A stretch of 64,000 bases of DNA from Zoogloea sp. (GCF_023150065.1 NZ_JAKLLN010000005.1:1-64000); one strand, 5' to 3'. Shown: positions 32,405-41,571, counted from the first letter of the stretch. Numbers and translations: made by a program. Notes: a model not told the origin generated them from the sequence alone.

Positions 32405-32785
32405 ATGGGGAGTAAATTAGTGAATATCGTGCGCCATGCAGTTACGTTAAGTGTCGCCACCCTGGCTCTGGCCATGGCCGGTTGCGCCATTACAAAGGAA
32501 ACCCACATGCCAGATGGGAGCAAGGGTTACAGCATTAGTTGTGACGGCGCGGCGGTAGGAATTAACGTATGTTTTGAAAAAGCAGGTGATCTTTGCGGCG
32601 CCTCTGGTTATGACCTCGTTACTCGAGAAGGTCAAATTATTCCTTTCGGGGTTAGCTCCGCAAGTGTATATGGAACGCCATCACAAATTCAGGGCCAGAG
32701 TTTTGCAACTTATGGTTCATTCAATAGTAAGAGCATAATGATTAGGTGCCGTAACCGGACATCCGGCAGTGTCCCAGAAAATTAG
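32405..32785 (+). CDS. Cassette 5 lipoprotein
   Basis: VTLSVATLALAMAGCAITKE lipobox. Confidence 0.7.
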   Translation: MGSKLVNIVRHAVTLSVATLALAMAGCAITKETHMPDGSKGYSISCDGAAVGINVCFEKAGDLCGASGYDLVTREGQIIPFGVSSASVYGTPSQIQGQSFATYGSFNSKSIMIRCRNRTSGSVPEN

Positions 32786-32793
32786 AACATCAT

Positions 32794-32863
32794 GCCCAAC
32801 CCATCACTCCACGGGACGCTGCGCGATGAAGCCGAGCATCGCCCGTGAATTCAGATGTTGGGC
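32794..32863 (+). repeat. attC5
   Basis: GCCCAACCCATCACTCCACGGGACGCTGCGCGATGAAGCCGAGCATCGCCCGTGAATTCAGATGTTGGGC. Confidence 0.9.
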
Positions 32864-32881
32864 GTTTATCAAGGAGACACA

Positions 32882-33556
32882 ATGAAAAGGGTTTCATGTT
32901 CTGTTGCAACCATATTCATGGTTGCTATTCTCTTGGCCGGATGCGCCTCTGAGAGAGTGATTTCCCCCAACATATCCGGCTCATCACGCACCGGTCTCAT
33001 AGTCTCTCCCGCAATTCTTGGTGCCGTATACGACGGACGGGCCTCGCAAGAACCGAATGATGCAGCGGCCATCCTTCAAGGCGACCTGAGTCGCATTTAT
33101 GGTACGTCTATTGAGTGGACGGACTATTTCGCAAAAACGCCTGCCGGTCGAGTCTCCGCACGAATCCGAATTGTTACGCTAGGCTCCTCTTTCGGAAATC
33201 GCTTGGTATCTTCAGTAGCCTTCGCAAATGCGGTCGGTTCTGCACAGGCAAGCGCAACAGGCCCTTGGGGCCCTGTTGTTGGTTCTGTATCATCCGAGCA
33301 GTCGGTTCTCGCCGGCTCATTTTCAGGCGAGGGTTGGTGGAATGGAGCTGCGTGGGTTGACTTGGAAGTGCAAGACAATCGAGGGAAAAAGCCAGTTGCA
33401 TTCACAGTGCCTATTGTCGCAGAGCATCGTGAGTCAAATATGTGGGGCTACGCATCGGGAGATAAAGCAGCAAAGGTGGCATGGGATCGCGTCGGAATTC
33501 AACTTACTAGGGCTTTGGATGCAATCGCTCGCACAGTCCGCGACCAACAGCCATGA
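32882..33556 (+). CDS. Cassette 6 lipoprotein
   Basis: MKRVSCSVATIFMVAILLAGCASER lipobox; AAGGAG RBS. Confidence 0.75.
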   Translation: MKRVSCSVATIFMVAILLAGCASERVISPNISGSSRTGLIVSPAILGAVYDGRASQEPNDAAAILQGDLSRIYGTSIEWTDYFAKTPAGRVSARIRIVTLGSSFGNRLVSSVAFANAVGSAQASATGPWGPVVGSVSSEQSVLAGSFSGEGWWNGAAWVDLEVQDNRGKKPVAFTVPIVAEHRESNMWGYASGDKAAKVAWDRVGIQLTRALDAIARTVRDQQP

Positions 33557-33609
33557 GAAAGCACGCTGCGCGATAAAGCCGCGCAGCGCCGGTTAGCTTC
33601 ACGTTAGGT
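33542..33609 (+). repeat. attC6 (weak R'' box)
   Basis: CGCTGCGCGATAAAGCCGCGCAGCG stem, GTTAGGT core; upstream box GACCAAC is imperfect. Confidence 0.75.
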
Positions 33610-33617
33610 GTCATCAA

Positions 33618-34310
33618 ATGGCCGCCCCAGTTTTCGAGCTAATTGACAACTCCACATTTCGGTTTGGAGAGCGAGTCGTCTCCGGCCATTTCAGCGATCT
33701 GCCGTTTCACGGAAAGTACCGCTATGTGGTGGAGGGAACGTCGGATGAGCGAGCTCGAATTCCCCAGCAGTTATTTTTTCACGACTTTATAGATATTCGC
33801 CCTGCAGATCTTCCGAACGGCATTTCTATTACCCTGCAACGCCCAAGGTCTGAATTTCGGCAGGTCAATTTTGCGGAGATCAAGAAGGTTGATGACCAAT
33901 CTGTACTTGTCATCATCCTGTGCTTTGACTACGTGGACTGGCATCTTCCTATCAACCTTCAGCTCTTTTCCGAGCGCTACCGTGACTCACTTCTGCGCCA
34001 AGTCGACAGCGCGGTTGAGGCTCACATCGACCAAGCCGATTTTGGCCTATTTATCAATTGCTCAATTTCGGTTGCGTCCGACGTCACGTTTCTTGCCGCT
34101 TACCGAAAGGCCGATAGCCAGATACTCGCAACCTACCGAAAGTGTCTTGAAGATCTCTACAAGACGCAGCCAGCCAAAAATGAGACAAAGCCGGCCAAAA
34201 CTGATGATTCTGAGGGGGCGAAGTGGTGGTTCCGTTATGTAATCGTTCCCGTTGTAGGCAGCGGCGCCGTTGCAGCAATCGCTGCGGGATTAATGGCCTT
34301 TGTGAAATGA
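33618..34310 (+). CDS. Cassette 7 protein with C-terminal membrane anchor
   Basis: 230 aa; charged linker then WWFRYVIVPVVGSGAVAAIAAGLMAFVK. Confidence 0.7.
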   Translation: MAAPVFELIDNSTFRFGERVVSGHFSDLPFHGKYRYVVEGTSDERARIPQQLFFHDFIDIRPADLPNGISITLQRPRSEFRQVNFAEIKKVDDQSVLVIILCFDYVDWHLPINLQLFSERYRDSLLRQVDSAVEAHIDQADFGLFINCSISVASDVTFLAAYRKADSQILATYRKCLEDLYKTQPAKNETKPAKTDDSEGAKWWFRYVIVPVVGSGAVAAIAAGLMAFVK

Positions 34311-34314
34311 TGGT

Positions 34315-34383
34315 GCCTAACCTTTCGGCGCACACCGGCCTTGCGCGAAAAGCCGCGCAAGGCCGGTAATCTCCACGTTAGCT
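34315..34383 (+). repeat. attC7
   Basis: GCCTAAC ... ACCGGCCTTGCGCGAAAAGCCGCGCAAGGCCGGT ... GTTAGCT. Confidence 0.92.
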
Positions 34384-34387
34384 GTCC

Positions 34388-35011
34388 ATGGAATCATCAC
34401 TCAAACCAAACCCGAACGGATTTGCAGTTGACCCGTTTGGCTACAGCGCGCTCGCATGGCACAAGTGGGGATTGCTGGCGTGTGCAAATGGCTTCGACAT
34501 AGACATATCCAAGCCGCCAACTGTCGCTGATCTGAAGAATCCAGTTCTTTGGCTATGTCACGCCGATGCGCTAACTGAAGCAGCTATCTGCTTGGTAAAG
34601 AATTCGCCGAATTTTGACAACACATCTCCAGATTTAAGGACGATCTGTCATAGTCAATATCACGCAGTAGCGTTGATGCTAGTCGGCTATAGTCTTGAGG
34701 TCTGTTTGAAGGCCATGGTCTTGATCAAACTTGGACTAGATGAATTCATACGGCAAGAAAGGAGCTATTTTCACCACCGGCTAGAAGAACTAGCTGATTT
34801 CATTCCGGACCTTAATGAGAAGGAGTTGGCGATCTTGAAATGCCTTTCTCACTTTGTTGTTTGGGCCGGTCGTTATCCGGACCCAGGCTCAAAGCGCATG
34901 AGCGATGCAGTGGATGTATTTGAAATATCTGAACAACACAAGATAAATGCCAAAGACCTTTTCTATCTGGCTGCAAAGGTAAGCCAGCATGTCAAGACAG
35001 TTGTTGACTAG
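34388..35011 (+). CDS. Cassette 8 hypothetical protein
   Basis: 207 aa; alpha-helical, FHHRLEELADFI...WAGRYPDP. Confidence 0.68.
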   Translation: MESSLKPNPNGFAVDPFGYSALAWHKWGLLACANGFDIDISKPPTVADLKNPVLWLCHADALTEAAICLVKNSPNFDNTSPDLRTICHSQYHAVALMLVGYSLEVCLKAMVLIKLGLDEFIRQERSYFHHRLEELADFIPDLNEKELAILKCLSHFVVWAGRYPDPGSKRMSDAVDVFEISEQHKINAKDLFYLAAKVSQHVKTVVD

Positions 35012-35013
35012 AC

Positions 35014-35080
35014 AGCTAGTCCATCACTCCACTGGGCCTGCGCGAAAAGCCGCGCAGGCCCGAGAAATGAAACGTTAGAC
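35014..35080 (+). repeat. attC8 (degenerate R'' box)
   Basis: AGCTAGT in place of RYYYAAC, then CCATCACTCCACTGGGCCTGCGCGAAAAGCCGCGCAGGCCC...GTTAGAC, aligned with attC3 and attC5. Confidence 0.82.
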
Positions 35081-35257
35081 GGAAAGTTCATGTATCCATG
35101 GGCGTGCCAACCAAGAAACAGCTCTTTCGTTGTGGACCGCCGACGGCGAGGTTGTCTGCCCGGTTGCTCGGGGTGCAGCTATGCTCATGTGGTCTTTGCT
35201 CCTTCACTCTTCGTCAAAGGCTCTCGGGCAAAGCCAGCATAGGGGAGAAAACGAGCT

Positions 35258-35581
35258 ATGAACCTTCTTTTCGTCTGTAGTGAGAACCGGCTGCGGAGCC
35301 CGACTGCTGAGGAGGTGTTCTCCAAGTACCCTGGCGTCAGTACCATCGGTGCGGGCACCAATGCAGATGCAGAAACAACCGTCTCCGGGGATCTCATTGA
35401 GTGGGCCGATGTGGTCCTGGTGATGGAGAAAAGTCACAGGAACAAGATTTCAAAGAAGTACAAAGAGCAGCTAAAGGGGAAGCGGCTGGTATGCCTGGAT
35501 ATTCCGGACATATACGCACGCATGGACCCAGATCTGGTGAAATTGCTCGAAGCCAGGGTCAAGAGATATGTTCGTTTCTGA
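35258..35581 (+). CDS. Low-molecular-weight protein-tyrosine-phosphatase-like protein
   Basis: LLFVCSENRLRSPTAEEVFSKYPGVSTIGAGTNADAETTVSGDLIEWADVVLVMEKSHRNKI. Confidence 0.75.
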   Translation: MNLLFVCSENRLRSPTAEEVFSKYPGVSTIGAGTNADAETTVSGDLIEWADVVLVMEKSHRNKISKKYKEQLKGKRLVCLDIPDIYARMDPDLVKLLEARVKRYVRF

Positions 35582-35696
35582 ATGGGCGAAAGTAAGCAGG
35601 CGTCCCAGGTGACACCCACGAAACCGCAGCCTTTTGTCTGCGCTTGCGCTTCAACCTCCGGCGCCAAGACCCCAACCCCACGCAGCATTGCGAACA

Positions 35697-36140
35697 ATGT
35701 CAGAAGCCCGGATTCATTGCGATAGTTGCGGGAAGACACTTCCAAACCCTCAGGCTGTTTGTCCAGCTTGCGATGCGCAGCTGGAGCGCGAGTTGAAGAC
35801 CTCCGCAAGTGGCAAACACCTGTGCCCCGTGTGCTCGCAGGGATTCGACAGACCCATCTTTGAACTCTGGCCGCGCGGAGCAAAGTGGTACACCCCAAGG
35901 CAGATGAAGCCGACCTGCCCGCACTGTAAGGCGTTCTTGCTGGATCGGAGAAATCCCCCCCTTCCTGCAAAGCTCATCTGGCTGTTTGCAGGCGTCACCG
36001 TAGTGGGCTACCTGGCGGTTCCGTCGCGTTATGAAGAGCCGGTCTTGGGCGTCATGCTGGCAATCTATGCTGTGGGTTCGTGGCGCTTTCGCGGGATCCG
36101 TGTCAATGACCGAGAGCGCTATGGCAGGGGTGAGGCCTGA
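35697..36140 (+). CDS. Zinc-ribbon hypothetical protein
   Basis: HCDSCGKTLPNPQAVCPACDAQ ... HLCPVCSQGF ... CPHCKAFLL, C-terminal hydrophobic segments. Confidence 0.55.
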   Translation: MSEARIHCDSCGKTLPNPQAVCPACDAQLERELKTSASGKHLCPVCSQGFDRPIFELWPRGAKWYTPRQMKPTCPHCKAFLLDRRNPPLPAKLIWLFAGVTVVGYLAVPSRYEEPVLGVMLAIYAVGSWRFRGIRVNDRERYGRGEA

Positions 36141-36213
36141 CCCTCCAATGAAGCCCCCGTCAAGCAGCCTTGTCCCAATCACCGGCCGTCAGGCCGGTTT
36201 TCCTTGATCCGAC

Positions 36214-36570
36214 TCACCCCTGCTGAAACTCAAACAACCCCGGGGCCCCTTCCTTGTACACCCGCAACCACATCAACGTAGCCGGCACCAGGGCCCGGAT
36301 TGCGAACCACAGGGCTTCGTCGTGGGTTGCCGGATCGGCGTTGAGTTGTTCAGGAAGGGCGCGCCAGGTGTTCCAGTCGAGTTCGGCGAACTGCTGGCGC
36401 TGGGCGTCGGGGAGGTCGGCGAGGTTGGTGGCCATGACGCCCACCAGGCGGGCCATTTCGGCGCGGGCCAGGCGGGAGCGGCGGAAGGTGGCTTCGTCCA
36501 TGTCTTCGGCCAGCACCAGGGCGTCGGTGCCGGCGTTGACGATGTTGGCGAGGAGGGCGGCGATGATCAT
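36214..36570 (-). CDS. Uncharacterised protein at end of the nifV-fix operon
   Basis: 118 aa MIIAALLANIVNAGTDALVLAEDMDEATFRRSRLARAEMARLVGVMATNLADLPDAQRQQF; tightly linked to the upstream TPR gene. Confidence 0.7.
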   Translation of the reverse strand: MIIAALLANIVNAGTDALVLAEDMDEATFRRSRLARAEMARLVGVMATNLADLPDAQRQQFAELDWNTWRALPEQLNADPATHDEALWFAIRALVPATLMWLRVYKEGAPGLFEFQQG

Positions 36571-37130
36571 TGGGTGCCGCCTTTCTTGAGGCGATCCAGG
36601 TAGCTGTCGCCCGTGGGGCCGGGGCGTTTGCCGGGCCGGGTGTCGGGGGCGGAGGCGTCCTTGAGGCTGGCGATGACGCTGGCGCCCATGTTGTCGGCGG
36701 GGTCGAGCTGGGCGGCTTTTTCGAGCAGGGCCTGGGCTTCGGCCCGGTCGCCGCGGCGCAGCCGGATGAAGGCCAGAGCCTTGAGGGTGAACAGCCAGAA
36801 GCGGGCCGGGCCGATGGCGCTGAAGTCGGCGTCGCCGCCCTGGACTTCGCGCCAGTGGCGGCCGATGCGGGCTTGTCCGGCGGCGGCATGCAGGCCGTCG
36901 CGGGCGCAGCGTTCGGCGTCTTCGAGGCGCTTGCGGTAGAAGTAGAACTTGTACTGGGCGAAGTACACCGGCAGGCAGTCGGGGGCCGACAGGCGGGCGC
37001 TCCACAGCAGGGCTTCGGCCTTGGTGGGGTCGGCGTGGGCGGCGGCGGCTTCGTGGAGCAGCCGGTTGACGCTCTCCGGCGCGTCACCGCCGAAGAGCGC
37101 CCGGGAGCTTTCGCCGGTAAAGAGGTTCAC
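36567..37130 (-). CDS. TPR-like protein in the nif/fix operon
   Basis: Repeated helical units, ALAFIRLRRGDRAEAQALLEKAAQLDPADN. Confidence 0.7.
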   Translation of the reverse strand: MNLFTGESSRALFGGDAPESVNRLLHEAAAAHADPTKAEALLWSARLSAPDCLPVYFAQYKFYFYRKRLEDAERCARDGLHAAAGQARIGRHWREVQGGDADFSAIGPARFWLFTLKALAFIRLRRGDRAEAQALLEKAAQLDPADNMGASVIASLKDASAPDTRPGKRPGPTGDSYLDRLKKGGTQ

Positions 37131-37450
37131 CAGACGGCCGCCGGTGCCTGCAGGCGGGTGACCACTTCGTCGCCTTCCAGGTGTTTGTCGAAGATCTCGA
37201 CCACGTCGTCCTTGGTGACGCCGGCGTACATCACGCCTTCGGGGTAGACCAGCACGTTGGGGCCGCTGTCGCAGGGGCCGAGGCAGCCCGAGTAGGTGAC
37301 GCCGATGTGCTCGTAGGCGTTGCGCTTCTGCAGCTCGCCCCAGAAGGTCTGCAGAATTTCGTTGCAGCCCTTGGCGGCGCAGGAGCCACGGGGGTGGCCG
37401 GGGGGGCGCTGCTGGGCGCAGACGAAGACGTGTTTTTTCGGTTTTGCCAT
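37127..37450 (-). CDS. Thioredoxin-like [2Fe-2S] ferredoxin (Shethna-type)
   Basis: FVCAQQRPPGHPRGSCAAKGCNEIL ... YSGCLGPCDSGPNVLVYPEGVMYAGV. Confidence 0.85.
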   Translation of the reverse strand: MAKPKKHVFVCAQQRPPGHPRGSCAAKGCNEILQTFWGELQKRNAYEHIGVTYSGCLGPCDSGPNVLVYPEGVMYAGVTKDDVVEIFDKHLEGDEVVTRLQAPAAVW

Positions 37451-37484
37451 GATGCTTCTCCGTTGGGGTGATCCGGCCTGGGGC

Positions 37485-37943
37485 TCAAGCGGATGCGACG
37501 CGGTCGATGAGCTTTTCGAGTTCGGCCACGTGCTCGGCCTCTTCTTCGGCGAACTCGGTGGCCATGCGCTTGACCTTGATGTTGTTGCTGACCGCGGCGA
37601 TGCCGGCGTAGAAGGCGTGGCCGCGGCGCTCGGCCAGCAGCGCCAGCTCCAGGGCGCCGAGCACGTCCAGGAAGCCGTCGACGCCTTCCCAGCCGGCGTT
37701 CTCGGGGCTGATGCCGTCGGGCCAGCGCAGCTGGTCGGGGCGCAGCTCGGGGACGACCCGGAAGCCGCCCCGTTCCATGGCCTCGGCCAGGTGCTTGCGC
37801 GAGAAGCCGGCCATTTTCCGGAAGAACTCCGCCACGTCGGTGTTGCCGGCGGTCTTCATGTCTTCCGTCAGCGACTCGTAGTGGCGGGCGGCCTCCCGCT
37901 CCAGCTGGATGGCGTGGGCGAGAAACAGGTGGATGTCATCCAT
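37485..37943 (-). CDS. Ferritin/rubrerythrin-like protein
   Basis: AIQLEREAARHYESL ... AERRGHAFYAGIA ... EFAEEEAEHVAELEKLI metal-ligand pattern. Confidence 0.75.
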   Translation of the reverse strand: MDDIHLFLAHAIQLEREAARHYESLTEDMKTAGNTDVAEFFRKMAGFSRKHLAEAMERGGFRVVPELRPDQLRWPDGISPENAGWEGVDGFLDVLGALELALLAERRGHAFYAGIAAVSNNIKVKRMATEFAEEEAEHVAELEKLIDRVASA

Positions 37944-37958
37944 GATGGGGTCCGTTTC

Positions 37959-38255
37959 TCAGCCGAACTTGAACAGGATGCCGTGCCCGCCGCGGGGGTA
38001 TTCCCATTCCACGTTGGACAGCTCGGTGCAGATGATCCGGCAGCTGCCGCATTCCAGGCAGCCGTCGGTGATCAGGGTGACCGCGCCGTTGCCTTCCGCC
38101 TTGTAGCAGGCGGCGGGGCAGACGTAGGTGCAGGACTGGCTCTTGCATTCGTTGCGGCACAGATCCGGCTGGCGGATCTTGATGTGCGGGCGGCCGTGGT
38201 CGACCTTGTAGCGGTTCTGGAAGAGTTTCTCTTCCACATTCACGACGGTGCTCAT
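37959..38255 (-). CDS. fixX: Ferredoxin-like protein FixX
   Basis: CRNECKSQSCTYVCPAACYKAEGNGAVTLITDGCLECGSCRIIC. Confidence 0.93.
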   Translation of the reverse strand: MSTVVNVEEKLFQNRYKVDHGRPHIKIRQPDLCRNECKSQSCTYVCPAACYKAEGNGAVTLITDGCLECGSCRIICTELSNVEWEYPRGGHGILFKFG

Positions 38256-39556
38256 CTGAAGGCCCTCCACAGCTTGAATGCGTCGCCCGCCAGGCCGGCC
38301 AGGCTGCGCGATTTACGGAAGCTGGAGAAGATTTCCTTCTCCTTGGTTTTCTTGTCGATGCCGTCCACCGTCAGCATGGTGCGGGCGGCGCGGTTGACCA
38401 GCTCGGGGTAGGTGGTGAAGAACTGGCTGTTGTCGTGGAACACGCTGGGCATGTCCCGGTACTTGTGCAGGTCCTTCATCACGAAGGATTCGTCCAGGGC
38501 GGCCTTGTAGCCGGCCAGCTGTTTGGCCTTGAAGCCCTTGCCGGCGGCCTTGGCAGCGATGGCGGTTTCGGCGGCCAGGCGGCCGGTGGTCATGGCCAGG
38601 TTGGAGCCTTCCCGATGCACGGCATTCACGAAGCCGCCCGAGTCGCCGACGATCATCCAGCCGTTGCCGAAGGTCTTGGGCACGGCGTGGAAGCCGCCTT
38701 CGGGGATGAGGTGGGCGCAGTATTCCTTCATCTCGCCGCCGGCGATCATGGGGGCGATGGAGGGGTGGGCCTTCATTTTCTCCAGCATGGTGTAGGGCGA
38801 GGTGCGGTTGGGGTTGCCCTTGAAGTCGGAGAGCATGCAGCCGACGCCCAGGGTGATCGAATCCTTGTTGGTGTAGAGAAAGCCGGTGCCCATCAGGCCG
38901 TCGGTGATCTTGCCGAACATCTCGATCACCACGCCCTCTTCGTCCTTGACGTTGAAGCGGGCCTCGATGGTTTCCTGGGGCATGAAGAGGATTTCCTTCA
39001 CCGCCAGGGCCACGTTGCCGGCCTGGATCTCGCCGTGGAAGCCGGCCTTGCGGGCCAGGGTGGAGTTGACCCCGTCGGCCAGGATCACCACGTCGGCAAA
39101 CACTTCGCCGCCCTGGCGGTCGCAGCGCACGCCCACCACCTGGTCGCCGTCCATGATCAGGCTGTCCACCGTGGTCTCGCAGATCACCAGGGCGCCGGCC
39201 TCCTTCACCTTCGACGAGAACCACTTGTCGAACTGGGCGCGGATGATGGTGTAGCGGTTGTAGGGGGGCTTGTTGTAGTCGTCGGAGCGGAAGTGGGTGC
39301 CGACGAAGGATTCGTCATCCAGCACCCACATGCGCTGCTCGATGATGTGGCGCTCGAGGGGGGCATCCTCGCGGAAGTCGGGGATGATCTGCTCCAGGGC
39401 GTTGGCGTACAGGATGGCGCCCTGCACGTTCTTCGAGCCGGGGTATTCGCCCCGCTCGATCTGCAGCACCGACAGGCCGGCCTTGGCCGCGGTGTAGGCA
39501 GCGGCGTTGCCCGAGGGGCCCGCGCCGACAACGATGACGTCGAATTTCTCGCTCAT
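38252..39556 (-). CDS. fixC: FixC flavoprotein (ETF-quinone oxidoreductase-like)
   Basis: MSEKFDVIVVGAGPSGNAAAYTAAKAGLSVLQIERGEYPGSKNVQGAILYANALEQIIPDF. Confidence 0.93.
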   Translation of the reverse strand: MSEKFDVIVVGAGPSGNAAAYTAAKAGLSVLQIERGEYPGSKNVQGAILYANALEQIIPDFREDAPLERHIIEQRMWVLDDESFVGTHFRSDDYNKPPYNRYTIIRAQFDKWFSSKVKEAGALVICETTVDSLIMDGDQVVGVRCDRQGGEVFADVVILADGVNSTLARKAGFHGEIQAGNVALAVKEILFMPQETIEARFNVKDEEGVVIEMFGKITDGLMGTGFLYTNKDSITLGVGCMLSDFKGNPNRTSPYTMLEKMKAHPSIAPMIAGGEMKEYCAHLIPEGGFHAVPKTFGNGWMIVGDSGGFVNAVHREGSNLAMTTGRLAAETAIAAKAAGKGFKAKQLAGYKAALDESFVMKDLHKYRDMPSVFHDNSQFFTTYPELVNRAARTMLTVDGIDKKTKEKEIFSSFRKSRSLAGLAGDAFKLWRAFR

Positions 39557-39576
39557 GATGGGTCTCCGGTGGGCGC

Positions 39577-40674
39577 TCAGGCGGCCTTGCGGCTGCGCAT
39601 GGCAATGTGTTCGCGGAAGGTGTCGGTGAGCACCGGCAGCACCTGCATGGCGTTGCCGACGATGCCGTGGTGGGCGAAGTCGAAAATCGGGGCGTTGGCG
39701 TCGGTGTTGATCGCCACGATCACGTCGGCGCCCTCCATGCCCACCCGGTGCTGGATGGCCCCCGAGATGCCGGCGGCGATGTAGAGCTTGGGGCGCACCG
39801 TCTTGCCGGTCTGGCCCACCTGACGCTCCGCATCCACCCAGCCGGACTGGACCACCGGGCGGGTGGCGCCCACCTCGGCGCCGAGCACCTTGGCCAGGTC
39901 CCAGATCAGCTTGAAGTTGTCGGGCGTCTTGAGGCCCTTGCCGCCGGACACGATGATGTCGGCGTAGGCCAGGTTGACCTTGTTGCTGTTCTCGTCGGCG
40001 ATGAAGTCGAGCAGCTTGGTGACGATGTCGGTTTCGATCATGCCGAGGGTGTCCTCGACGATGCTGCCGCTGCGTGCCGGGTCGGCGTCGGGCATGCGCA
40101 TCACGCGGGGGCGCACGGTGGCCATCTGCGGCCGGTAGGCCAGGGTCATGATGGTGCACAGCAGGGAGCCGCCGAAGGTCGGGCGGGTGGCGGCCAGGGC
40201 CCGGGTGGCCGGGTCGATGCGCAGCTCGGTGCAGTCGGCGGTGAGGCCGGTGGCCAGGGTGGTGGCCACCGAGCCGGCGAGGTCGCGGCCCATGGTGGTG
40301 GCACCCAGCAGCACGATCTCGGGCTGGTACTTGTTCACCAGGTCGGTCATGCCCTTGGTGAAGGGCTCGTTGCGGTAGCCCTTGAGCACCGGGTCGCGGA
40401 CGATGTAGCAGTTCTCGGCGCCGAAGGTGTAGGCCTCCCGGGCGATGGTGTCGAGGGGTTCGTCGGGGCCGCCCATGATCACGCCGGACAGGGACACCCC
40501 CAGGGTGTCGGCCAGCTTGCGGCCTTCGCCGAGCAGCTCCCAGGACACCGAGTGGGCCTCGCCCCGGTCGTGTTCGATGAACACCCACACGCCCTTGTAG
40601 GCTTTCAGGTGCTCGGGCAGTTCCAGGTTGCGGCCGCCCCGGGCGGCGGGCTTCTTGACTTCGGCGTCGCTCAT
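39577..40674 (-). CDS. fixB: Electron transfer flavoprotein alpha FixB
   Basis: [38 protein letters not shown] ... [34 protein letters not shown]. Confidence 0.93.
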   Translation of the reverse strand: MSDAEVKKPAARGGRNLELPEHLKAYKGVWVFIEHDRGEAHSVSWELLGEGRKLADTLGVSLSGVIMGGPDEPLDTIAREAYTFGAENCYIVRDPVLKGYRNEPFTKGMTDLVNKYQPEIVLLGATTMGRDLAGSVATTLATGLTADCTELRIDPATRALAATRPTFGGSLLCTIMTLAYRPQMATVRPRVMRMPDADPARSGSIVEDTLGMIETDIVTKLLDFIADENSNKVNLAYADIIVSGGKGLKTPDNFKLIWDLAKVLGAEVGATRPVVQSGWVDAERQVGQTGKTVRPKLYIAAGISGAIQHRVGMEGADVIVAINTDANAPIFDFAHHGIVGNAMQVLPVLTDTFREHIAMRSRKAA

Positions 40675-40705
40675 GGCAGGTTTCCTTTCGCGTCTTGTCG
40701 TGGGG

Positions 40706-41554
40706 TCACACCGAGGCCTTGGCGAGGATGTCGCGCTCAAGGGTCGGGTGCTGGGTGAAGATCTTCTGGATGACGTTGAGGGCCACATCCCTCGGGGTGG
40801 CGTCATCGACGGACTGCATCAGGGCCTTCTCGGCGCGGGGCGTCGGGCCAAAGACCTTGCTCACCACCGTGGGCGAGCCCTTCAGGCCGATCTTGGTGAC
40901 GTCCTCGATGCCGGCGGCCTCCTTGTTCCACTTGCGCACCGGGTAGCGGGCGGCGTGGATCATGTTTTCCAGCGGGGCGAAGCGCATCTCGTTGGTGCCT
41001 TCGAGCATGGTGATCAGGCAGGGCACGGCGGTCTTCAGCACCTGCACGCCGCCTTCGGCGCGGCGCTCCACGGTGATGGTGTCGTTCTCCAGGTCCAGGT
41101 CGGCGATGCGCGATACGTAGGTGAGCAGCTGCAGGCCCAGGCGCTTGGCGATGCCGGGGCCCACCTGGGCGGTGTCGCCGTCGATGGTCTGCTTGCCGGT
41201 GAACACGATGTCCACCTTCTGCTCCTTGCTGATCTGGCGCACCGCGGCGGCCAGGGCGTAGGAGGTGGCCAGGGTGTCGGCACCGGCGAAGGAGCGGTCG
41301 GTGACCAGCACGGCGTCGTCGGCACCGAAGGAGATGCACTTCTTCAGCGCGTCCTCGGCCTGGGGCGGGCCCATGCACAGCATGGTGACCTTGCCGCCGA
41401 ACTTGTCCTTGAGGCGCAGGGCTTCTTCCAGGGCGAACAGGTCGTAGGGGTTGACGATGGCCGGTACACCCTGGCGCATGATGGTGTTGGTCACCGGGTG
41501 GACGCGGATCTGCGCCGAATCCGGGACCTGCTTGATACAGACGACGATGTGCAT
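40706..41554 (-). CDS. fixA: Electron transfer flavoprotein beta FixA
   Basis: [46 protein letters not shown]. Confidence 0.93.
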   Translation of the reverse strand: MHIVVCIKQVPDSAQIRVHPVTNTIMRQGVPAIVNPYDLFALEEALRLKDKFGGKVTMLCMGPPQAEDALKKCISFGADDAVLVTDRSFAGADTLATSYALAAAVRQISKEQKVDIVFTGKQTIDGDTAQVGPGIAKRLGLQLLTYVSRIADLDLENDTITVERRAEGGVQVLKTAVPCLITMLEGTNEMRFAPLENMIHAARYPVRKWNKEAAGIEDVTKIGLKGSPTVVSKVFGPTPRAEKALMQSVDDATPRDVALNVIQKIFTQHPTLERDILAKASV

Positions 41555-41571
41555 GGCGGCTGTCCTGTGAT

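Larger units (their letters stand above)
30057..35074 (+). mobile_element. Integron gene-cassette array of eight cassettes
   Basis: Eight GTTRRRY core sites (30567, 31177, 31712, 32374, 32857, 33603, 34377, 35074), each ending a 58-96 bp imperfect palindrome; each cassette has one co-oriented ORF; composition is visibly more AT-rich than flanks. Confidence 0.93.

Noticed and set aside
30057-35074. CRISPR array as explanation for the repeated palindromes at 30-35 kb
   Set aside because: Repeats are 58-96 bp, divergent in sequence and separated by full ORFs; they fit attC, not CRISPR.
38252-40588. 778-aa ORF as a single giant FixC
   Set aside because: Upstream half is an out-of-frame readthrough across fixB; the real fixC starts at MSEKFDVIVVG (39556).
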